64,000 bases of DNA from Kondoa malvinella (lineage: Eukaryota; Basidiomycota; Agaricostilbomycetes; Agaricostilbales; Kondoaceae). A program made the position numbers and the translations under genes. Position 1 is the stretch's first letter. Each line of letters opens with the position of its first letter. The stretch covers positions 248,001 to 312,000 of the forward strand of contig BCIM01000014.1 of assembly GCA_039545315.1 (NCBI GenBank). Reading direction: 5' to 3'. This document shows positions 56,346-64,000 of the stretch, piece after piece. Under the pieces are notes generated by a model. It was not told the origin of the DNA, searched no databases, and worked only from the letters and a program-made list of their open reading frames with translations.

Positions 56346-57868
56346 TCAATCAAGCTGTACATTGTCGAGCATGTTTACATCCGTTGCCCAAAGACTTCTC
56401 ATCGCCTTGACCGCATTCGAAGAGGGAGTCGGATAAGCCGCGTCGAACCGTTGCAGACCATCTCGGGCTTCTTGCAACGCTTGCTCTTTCATTTTGGCAA
56501 CTTGTTCTTGCACCCGAGCTTCATTCTGATTCGACACGATTGCTCTGTAGCCAGTCACCAAGTGCCTCCAGGTCGCATGTTCGGATGCCTGAGCATAATG
56601 TAGGCGAAGTGCTACCAACAGGCTGTAGGATGCTTGAGGCGTGCCGTCTGAGTAGTGAAAGCAGTAGCCGCTGCGGCCATGTACGTCAAATCCGTTCGAG
56701 CTCAGCAACGGAAGAGCTACCTGTCGTATCCGGACTCGACCAAGAGATCCGTCTTGGGGGTTCTTGTATCCGAGTCTAGCTGGTAGAAGAGCGATTCTAT
56801 CTCATCGTCGAGCGGAATGATATTGTTGAAATTCTGCTCAAGGACGAAGCCATATTCTGACAGCAGCTTTGCGTTTGAGTGTGCGCCGTAAGGAAAACAG
56901 ACTTCTCTGTAACTAATATTTAGGACAAGCATTCATAAAGGCAGAAAACGCACTCGTCCTTGCGGAACAAAGGCTCATCAGAAACGATCGTAGTATCCGA
57001 AGCAAGACTCGAAAGAAAGGTGAACTGGTTGAATTCGTTGCAAGGGAGGGCCTGTCTGTTATCAGAACTCCGGAGCATCTGTTCCATCAGAACACAAACC
57101 TTGGAACCGAAAGCGTGATTGATCATATCGATCAGCGGTGCCATAGTCAGATTGTCCGCTTGATTCAGCTGGAGGTTGTAATAGATGCTTCGCGTGTTGA
57201 CCATCAGCCAAGCCCAAATAATGTCCTTCTCTTCCAGTACCAATGGCAACAGAGCCTTCTTCAGTGCATACTGAGTTGGTTTGGATTGATACTGAGCCTA
57301 GCAAGGCGTCAGCGCAAAGAGGCTACTCGCATGAAGTGCACACACATATTCCGCTTGAATGACACTGAGATCCGCTCGAAAGCGCTTACAGACATCCTTC
57401 ATGCACCGCCGATATTCTTTAGTTGTATCTTGCAACATCGCTTCCTGCTCAGACCCGTGAAAGAGCCAAAGTGGATGCTCGTCTTCATTCGGTAGGCTTT
57501 GAATGAAGGGCACAAAGAGCGTATCCTGCTCTGTTTGCGATAGCTCAGCTCTCCGGAAGAGCGCAAGATGTAAAGTGATGAGCTGAATAGCAGAGAGCTT
57601 CTTATACAGCGCGGCAGGGTACAGAGGACGCAGTGTTTTGGAATGCAACAACGCAGAAGGAGGCAGACTGATCAGACGCGTAGCTGGCTAGCACATGAAT
57701 TGAGAGAGCTTCTGCTGTGTGCAAGGACTGGCAAACCTTGTTGTCTTCAAGAGCAAATAAACCTCTTCGACCATTTTGTGTCCGCAGCTCTACTTTGAGT
57801 GTAGCATGGTCAAACAGGTGCTTTCGTTCTAGCCAGTCGATGAGATTGGTCCATGTAGGATCCGCCAT
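56346..57868 (-). CDS. SET-domain protein lysine methyltransferase (Rkm/SETD6-like)
   Basis: This is a SAM-dependent lysine methyltransferase of the split-SET (Rubisco LSMT-like) group, whose fungal members Rkm1-4 methylate ribosomal proteins or translation factors. The start is MADPTWTNLIDWLERKHLFD at 57868. An early NGRRGLFALEDNK matches the first SET strand region. The middle is a helical insertion (LITLHLALFRRAELSQTEQD). The core SET motif is APLIDMINHAFGSKVC with the invariant Asn-His, then QFTFLSSLASDTTIVSDEPL and EVCFPYGAHSNAKLLSEYGF, containing the terminal SET tyrosine/YGF motif. The C-terminal substrate-binding helices include WRHLVTGYRAIVSNQNEARV. The end is LWATDVNMLDNVQLD. The gene converges on the proline-rich gene, with stops 90 bp apart. 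Confidence 0.85.
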
Positions 57869-58112
57869 GAGGCATTGTATCTATTCGGACGAATAATGCA
57901 GGTCGTCGACAAGGATGACGCGAATTCGAAGCAAATACAAGCAGACGTCTCAACTCCCCTCTCGTCTCGCTTTGCAATCTCCGCCTTCATTGTCCGATCA
58001 CATCGATATCAGCCCTCAGAGCGCATCAAGCGGGTGTCTGATCATCGTCACGCGGGAGTACCGTTTCAATCCGCACGCAACCTCACTTTGCCCACATTCT
58101 TCGCACTGCAGT

Positions 58113-59105
58113 TCATCGCGATCCACTGTAAGATGATTTCTTCCGCAAAGGCGGAGGCGTCGGGATGAAGGTCGAATCATGAGACGCGACTTGGGATTTA
58201 GGATGTTTTGGATGTCGCGGATGCAGTGGAGAAGAAGCTCTAGGTGGCAATTGCGGTCTTTGAGGCGTTGTATTGTCTATCGCGGAGATTTGTGCGTAGT
58301 CGAAGAATGCTTCGCTCGTCGGATCAATGACGGATCTTGCGCTGTGGTGGTATATTGATCGGCTGATGTTGAAAAGGTAGGGAAAGCTGATTGAGGCTCG
58401 ACCTCTGAGTGTACCGTGTCTGAGATGGTCAAGGTGATCACCGAAGCAATGTGTAAGCCAGGCATCACGTCATGCTCGGACGAAAGGATTTTGACAGTCT
58501 CGTCCGTTTCGGCAAGAGTGCTAGCTCGGGTATATGATGTAGATGCAGCAGGTATGTGAGACGTAGAGCTAGAGGGAGGTGAGAGAGATTTAGAGGCTTT
58601 TCTGGTAGCTGCTGCTTCCCGTCTCGCCTTGAGCTTGTCTGATGTGGAACGATATGTCCTGATTATTGCAGAGCTGGTATTCGCAGCTGCTTGTTGAGAT
58701 AGCTTGACAGCAGACTTCTGATACGCCGGGTTCTGCTTCATAGCTTCAATACAAGCACCGCTTACGCTGGGATAGACTCACGGTCAAAGCAGTCGCCAGG
58801 TCTTTGCTTCCTTCGCCTAGGATATCACTGAGAGCAGCAGGGAAGAAAGGTATTCGATCCGTAATCTTGGCCAACAAGTCCGCCTCGAGTAGCTTCTCCC
58901 TCATCAAAGCATTGTATTTGCCTGGTTCGACCTGTTGCTGTGTATCAGGCTTGTGGCCTGTGGCATCTTGAGCATGAGGCGGCTTGATATCGTCGAGCAG
59001 CGCATCAAATTCGCCGCGTCTGTCTTGAGACAGGCAATTCTGGTCGCACAAGAAGTCTAAATGATTGTGAATCTGCTGTTTGATGTGTTCTACTGCTGCC
59101 TGCAT
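58113..59105 (-). CDS. Hypothetical protein, helical N-terminus and Ser/Pro-rich tail
   Basis: Exon 1 from 59105 gives MQAAVEHIKQQIHNHLDFLC then DQNCLSQDRRGEFDALLDDI and EADLLAKITDRIPFFPAALS. An intron near 58742-58785 leads to MKQNPAYQKSAVKLSQQAAA and a Ser/Thr-rich region. That frame stops at 58277, but another frame continues as VIDPTSEAFFDYAQISAIDN, TTPQRPQLPPRASSPLHPRH and PTPPPLRKKSSYSGSR to a stop at 58113, which looks like the true end through an unidentified intron. The N-terminal pattern (short helix with ELDFL-like HLDFLC and ISQ) recalls the N-terminus of Las17-binding proteins, and the PQRPQLPPR segment could bind SH3 domains. Both links are weak inference. Confidence 0.5.
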
Positions 59106-59171
59106 TGGTATCTAATGATTTGGGGTATCGTGGTTGCACCAGAACGACCTTGACATGCAACTTCACCTCGA

Positions 59172-59820
59172 ATGCCTTTCTCCCTAGCTCGGGTCTTCTC
59201 GTGCTTCTCAGCTAAAGCAAGCGATGACAAGCAATGTATCTTCTGTAATGTCACTCGCGAGCAGTTTGACATTGTCAAAGAGGTGAGTCTATCTCTCCGG
59301 TCCTGTCTGGAACCTAATTACTTCACAGACAGAGACATGCATAGTCTTTAATGATCGCAGTCCTGGAGCGAGGGTGCACATGTTGGTGATACCGCGAATG
59401 CATGTCGACAACATCAGCACGCTCGATAAACATCATGTTCCAATGCTGGAAGAAGCGGTTGCTTTGGGCAAAGAGGTACTTTCTGCGCGGCAGATACCGC
59501 TGGGTCAATCTAGGTATGTTCTTTCAGTCCATGCTTCGCTACAACAGCTGATTTTGGTGTCAGGATGGGCTTTCATATCGCACCCTTCCACTCTATAGAT
59601 CACCTGGTAAGCTTCCCTTTCTGTCTATGTAAAGAGTCTGAGTCGGGTACCTTAGCATTTGCATGTTCTCGGATTGCCATTCACAACGATGGGCAAGTAC
59701 AAGTACCGCATGTCTCCGTCAACCGATCGCCGTATCAAGGGTTTCAGTCATTTCGTTACTGCGGAACAAGCTATACGGATCCTGAGCGAAGGCAAGCAGG
59801 TTATGGTCAAGGGAAATTGA
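59172..59820 (+). CDS. HIT-domain nucleotide hydrolase/transferase (HINT3-like)
   Basis: This is a histidine-triad protein, probably hydrolysing nucleotide phosphoramidates or related adenylylated substrates. The start MPFSLARVFSCFSAKASDDK is chosen because it opens directly into CIFCNVTREQFDIVKE, the usual zinc-binding Cys pair of HINT proteins. After one intron TETCIVFNDRSPGARVHMLV then IPRMHVDNISTLDKHHVPML follows, then MGFHIAPFHSIDHL. The next intron (GTAAGC..TTAG, 59609-59657) joins HL to HLHVLGLPFTTMGKYKYR, giving the HxHxH catalytic triad HLHLHV. The end is IRILSEGKQVMVKGN with the stop at 59818-59820. It is slightly longer than HINT1 and fits HINT3/aprataxin-type HIT domains. The gene is divergent from the hypothetical gene, only 66 bp between starts. 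Confidence 0.88.
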
Positions 59821-59903
59821 GTGTTAGCTTTGCTAAATATACTTGCGATTTTGACGAGATGGGACACGTATCATGGTTTCCTCTAATTCATGTGACCTTA
59901 TTA

Positions 59904-61494
59904 CTACCTACGAACAAAATCAGATTGAGCCATCACTTCCATCAACTCGTCGCCCCCCTCCTCGTCGCCTGAATCTGCATCACTATCGGTGTCTTCCCAA
60001 CTGTTTTCGCTCGATCCACCATCCGTCGACGTTGCGTCCTCTCGTTCAAAAACTACCCCGACCTCATTGCACGCCTCTTCCAGCAACAATAGATTCCCTG
60101 CACCCCAATGCGAATCCCCATCAACAGTAAACGCCTCCAAAGCAGGGTATCGTTTGTCTCTAATGAATTGGGTCACTTCTTCTGTCGTGCATCTGTACGC
60201 GTCGCCCAAAGTCCAGAATTGAATGTTGGCTTCCCCAAATCGCTCAAAAAACCTTATTCCCATCGGGACTTCTCCTATAACGAGCATACGTAGATTAGGG
60301 AAATTGTATCGTGATCCTAGATCGAGGCTATCGACGTCTTGTGTGCCGTTCGGGCAATCGTCAAGTCGTAAACAGCTGAGGTTTGGTCCGAGTTTCTGTA
60401 GAAGCGCTTCGAGACCTGCGGAACATAGATCGGGTGTGATGTCTAGGTCGAGCACGGTGAGCCTAGGTGGCCAGTCGCAGGATCTATGTGTATATGAGCA
60501 TTGATGCAATGGACTTGTAAAAGGGTGGCTTACGCCCAAGTGTCGTCCAAAGAAGCTGGTTCGACCAGTATGATGATCTCTAGCTCTGGTCGAGAGAGAA
60601 TCGCATCCCGCATGAGGTATTCTCGATCTACTTCTGTTGAGTCAACATCGAGCACTTTGAGTCTCGGTAGACGGCTAATGAGGTATGCAGCTGCTTCAGG
60701 GAAGATATCCTTGGTATCGAGAGAGCTTGCTAGACTGAGAGATTCTAATGTATCGGCATGCTTGAGAATCGATGCTGTTAAAGTCCTTTTCTGCTTGTGT
60801 CGATCCGAGTAGTCAAAATCAATGTCGATGTTCTCGAGATTGGCTGAACTCTTGAATCAGACAAACCTCACCGAGGTAGTGCAGCCAGCTTACTGAGAAT
60901 GTCGCCGAGTATCTCTACAAACAATTGATGCCGCACCTTTGGCTTCGTGTCTGCCCGCTGGACAGGAGATATGGCAAGCCTTTCGTCGGCATCCAGTTTT
61001 ACTCGGCCATAGAAGCTCTTGATGTACTGTTTGTTGTGCTTGAAATGCTCCATGCCGTTCCGTATTCTCGTATTGGTGAAGCCTTCCACATCCAGGTTCT
61101 GTAATCGACCAATATCCACTAAGCAAGAGATATGCACAATGGTCGGCGTTGCTTACACTCCAAGCATAAGGCCGACATAGCGACATGAAGGTAGAATTGA
61201 CCAAAGACAAGGCGTGAAGATTTCCATTAATGTACGCCTTGTGCTCTGGACTATTTGCGCAGCTTGAATATCACTTCCACTTGACTTGCACCACACTCAC
61301 AAGGTCTTGAACGGATAAGAAGGTTTTCTAGCAGCGAGATCTGTGTCAATCTCTATTGGATCCGTCTCTTCGTCCACTTCGTTGACGAATTTGACGATGA
61401 GAGGTATCAGTTCGATGGGCAATTGCCTAATATCCATTTGCTGTCCTTCCAGCGATTGAGGCTCAGTCTGCTGTACTCGTTTCGGCTCGGTCAT
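59904..61494 (-). CDS. F-box/leucine-rich-like protein with acidic tail
   Basis: The first exon starts MTEPKRVQQTEPQSLEGQQM at 61494 and has the F-box-like DIRQLPIELIPLIVKFVNEV. Several internal exons with short introns follow (61210-60868 and 60840-60540 region). The final long exon reads RLTVLDLDITPDLCSAGLEA, LLQKLGPNLSCLRLDDCPNG, FPNLRMLVIGEVPMG and YPALEAFTVDGDSHWGAGNL, an irregular leucine-rich pattern. A strongly acidic tail comes next (GSSENSWEDTDSDADSGDEE), with the stop at 59904. Typical fungal F-box adaptor architecture, with no substrate inferable. The gene converges on the HIT gene, with stops 84 bp apart. Confidence 0.6.
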
Positions 61495-61701
61495 ATCTTG
61501 ACTAGCAATCGTGCGCAGGGTATAAAGATCGCGCAGGATATCCTGATGGTACTTCTTCTGCGTGCTCTGCTTAGGGTATCTTCAAGCTCGTTGACGAAGA
61601 ACAAGCGACTTTTGCAAAAATCAACAATCATGCAAGTCAGCTGGTCTCAGCTGGTATGCATAAAAGATCTACAGGAGTCTTACATAGCTAGCGATGAGGC
61701 T

Positions 61702-63242
61702 CTAGTCGTGTTCCGCAACTACAAAAGCATGTCAGCGAATAGAATAGACTGACAGAGAAGCAGCATACCGAATAGAGTAGCTTTGCCCATACCTGTACAG
61801 ACAGAAAATATGAGCTACTTGTAGAAAAGAGAGGAAATAGACGCACCAGTACCAATGCACAGCGTCGCAATACCAACTTCTTTACCTGTTCTTCTGAGCT
61901 CGTGGATCAAGCTGGCAGCTAGGCGACCACCAGTAGCACCGAGCGGATGCCTTTACACCATGAGTATGTATGTAAAACAGCTATGAGCGAGCCTACCCGA
62001 TGGCGATAGCACCTCCCTTAGGGTTGACCTTTTCTTCGGGTACTTTGCATACATCCATTGTAGCTAGTGCTTGTGATGCAAAGGCTGCCAGAGAATGATT
62101 GAGCATCACAACCAAGATCGGAAGGACCAGCTGACCTTCGTTCAACTCAAAGAGGTCCACATCATCCACAGTAATGTCATGCTTCTTGAGGAGAGCAGGT
62201 AGAGCGAATGCTGGACCAATGCCCATAATGTTTGGCGGTACGCCAGCTACTGCAGTGCCAATGAACCTTCCAATCGGTTTCAAGCCCAATCTTTCAGCAA
62301 CATCCCTTCTGCATAATGTCAAGGCAGAAGCTCCATCCGAGATTTGAGAGCTGTTTCCTGCTGTTGATGTACCAGTCTCGCTGAAAGCCGGTTTGAGCTT
62401 GCTTAGACTCTCCATGGTAGTTTGTGATCGAATGCCTTCGTCCGCAGTAATAGTCCGCTCTTTTGTCGAACCATCCCCTTTGGTGTCTGTCCATTGTACG
62501 GTAGTAGGAACGATCTCGTGAGACAAGTGACCTTGATCCCGGGCAGCAGTAGCTTTGGCTTGTGAACGATTGGCGAATTCATCTTGTCGTTGACGGGTGA
62601 TGCCGTACTTTTCTGCTACGTTTTCTGAAGTGATACCCATAGACATGAGGCAGTCACGCGCTTCTTGATTGGGTGACTTCTTGAGCTCTTCAGAGATTCT
62701 GGCTGGAATAGCTCGAGTCTGTCTAGAGATTAGCTGTGTATCGAGAGCGACAACAGCGAGCTTACTCCGTAATCTTGTGTCATGCTCTCCACACCGGCTG
62801 CGATACCCATATCAATGGTACGGGTCTGAATAGAAGCAGCAATGTCGGAGATAGCTTGTAAAGAGGAAGCGCATGCTCTGTTGACTGTCCTGAAGGCTGT
62901 TTCTTGTGGGAAGCTACTGGAAAGTCAGAGCAGCTCATGCTGACATAGACAGACTGACCCAGCATGTAGCGCTGCTGTTCTCCCGCTCTTATGTCCACCG
63001 AGTTCCATCAACACATTACCAGCCGAAATGTCATTGATGTCTCCCTGTGACACATCCATTCCCTTTTGCTCCAGTCGCTCTTTCGTAGCACCAAGGATCT
63101 TAGCTAGCAAAACTTCAGGGTTCGTGTCCTTGTAGGCGCCATTGAAACGGGCGATAGGTGTTCTGAGCGCTGTGACAACCACCACATCATCGGGTGACTT
63201 CTTCAGGATCTCTTTCAAACCCTTCTTGAGTGCGAAAGACAT
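61702..63242 (-). CDS. 3-ketoacyl-CoA thiolase (acetyl-CoA acyltransferase)
   Basis: This catalyses the last step of beta-oxidation, thiolytic release of acetyl-CoA. The start MSFALKKGLKEILKKSPDDV is at 63242; upstream in-frame codons contain no ATG. Conserved blocks: VVVTALRTPIARFNGAYKDT, MELGGHKSGRTAALHAG, the nucleophile Cys in VNRACASSLQAISD, MSMGITSENVAEKYGITRQR, QDEFANRSQAKA, NSSQISDGASALTLCRRD, NIMGIGPAFALPALL, DDVDLFELNE, NPKGGAIAIGHPLGATGGRL with the catalytic His, and ATLCIGTGMGKATLF with the second Cys. The end is VAEHD at 61702. There is no SKL-type C-terminus, and I see no clear PTS2 nonapeptide, so localisation is uncertain between peroxisome, cytosol and mitochondrion. Confidence 0.94.
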
Positions 63243-64000
63243 GGTGCTGGTGCTTGTAGCGAAGAGAGCTCGAGAGAATGGAGACACTCGGGAACGCGGA
63301 GTCCGCGCTAATCGTTTATCCACGACGGTGTTATGGACAGCGAACAGCAAAAGGAGAAGAGCTTCCGTTGAAGCAGCAAGACGAGCAATGCGTTGTCGGC
63401 GAAGAAGCACTCCGAAGCGGATGTGGACGGACGGACACAGAAGAGGGGAAAGATCGCTCGGAAAACAAGCGGATCAGTGGACAAGAACGAAGCTTGTCAG
63501 AGCCTCCCAAGCGGCGAGAGAATGCACATGAATGGCCGTACCGAAAGCAAGGCGTCACAATATCGCAAACTAAAGTTCTCTGTCGACTTGGAGCAGTCGA
63601 CTCTCGAGCACTCTCGCGCAAATATCCCTCCCCTAGCAGTCCACTTGGGCCCTACTACGCGGTCGGGAGGCATCGACGAATGCCTCTACCACTTTGAATA
63701 CTCGGTCCAAGCGCTACTCATTTAGAGTTTGACCTTCCGTCGATGGAGGCCTTTTCTGCCTCTTTTTTCTTTGCTCTCTCGTATGCCTATAGCTATGAAC
63801 AGGCGTTCAGCTACTGCAGGATGATTCCATTTTGAACATTTTCGTCCACGTCGGAAATTTTGGAAGACTCTTTGATCTCGATTTACCGTGTACGCAAGCA
63901 ATGACAGGTATGACTGTAAAGGCGTTTCACCCCTGGATGTCTTCCAACGCAGCAGCTTTTTTACTTCTTTTGCTCTCGTTCATCCACTCCATTCACTTCT
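63243..64000. other. No supported gene (thiolase upstream flank to window edge)
   Basis: Several overlapping open frames on both strands lie at 63278-63725, but none has a recognisable domain. The region should contain the thiolase promoter and the flank of a gene beyond the window. Confidence 0.4.

Noticed and set aside
63278..63725. Overlapping open frames of 96-139 codons upstream of the thiolase
   Set aside because: They occur in several frames of both strands at once, with no domain; likely a base-composition effect.

Overview
The window is a compact nuclear segment of a fungal genome, most likely a basidiomycete. Genes lie close together on both strands and almost every one is cut by several introns of about 45-60 nt. 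Reading frames recover recognisable eukaryotic proteins only after these introns are removed. The basidiomycete assignment rests on the form of the ERT1-type regulator, the WC-2-type PAS/GATA protein, and the intron size and density. I cannot name the species. No CRISPR array, prokaryotic operon, rRNA, confident tRNA or transposon is visible.

Layout. 1-10.4 kb: ERT1-like gluconeogenesis regulator (minus), NEM1-like phosphatase, siderophore-type MFS transporter, SAM50 (all plus). 10.4-21.9 kb: a weak hypothetical gene, eIF2B-alpha (minus) divergent from LETM1 (plus), a repeat-containing protein (plus), a zinc alcohol dehydrogenase, an HELAH metallopeptidase-like protein and a small basic protein (all minus). 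22-31.8 kb: a GDSN-motif glycan esterase/acetyltransferase-like membrane protein (plus), an F-box-type protein and a GH16 enzyme (minus), an AHA1 co-chaperone with an added C-terminal membrane segment (plus), a DNAJC9-like J protein (minus). 32-45 kb: a long ABCC transporter (minus) divergent from WC-2 (plus), glycyl-tRNA synthetase (minus), a Cys-rich protein (plus) overlapping the 3' end of GINS subunit SLD5 (minus), a possibly broken F-box gene (plus). 45-52.3 kb: aldo-keto reductase (minus) divergent from a DJ-1-family protein (plus), a four-helix membrane protein, and a secreted LPMO-like copper protein (plus). 52.9-63.2 kb: a proline-rich protein whose polyproline tract is assembled from very small exons (plus), a SET methyltransferase (minus), a hypothetical gene (minus), a HIT-domain hydrolase (plus), an F-box/LRR-like protein (minus) and 3-ketoacyl-CoA thiolase (minus).

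Most genes are conserved housekeeping or environmental-response genes and are not an operon. Several pairs share short divergent promoters: eIF2B-alpha/LETM1, ABCC/WC-2, SLD5/F-box, AKR/DJ-1 and the hypothetical gene/HIT pair.

The most unusual structure is at 53.6-54.6 kb. A Pro/Met-rich tract is interrupted by about a dozen 44-68 nt introns, leaving exons of 6, 6, 12, 14, 18, 18, 21 and 32 nt. Most of these start and end in the same phase, so skipping them would keep the frame. Other notable points are a histidine-brace protein whose mature N-terminal His codon is split by an intron, the AHA1 tail anchor, several GC-AG introns, and candidate introns of only 26-36 nt. All exon models were derived by eye from the sequence and none has transcript support.
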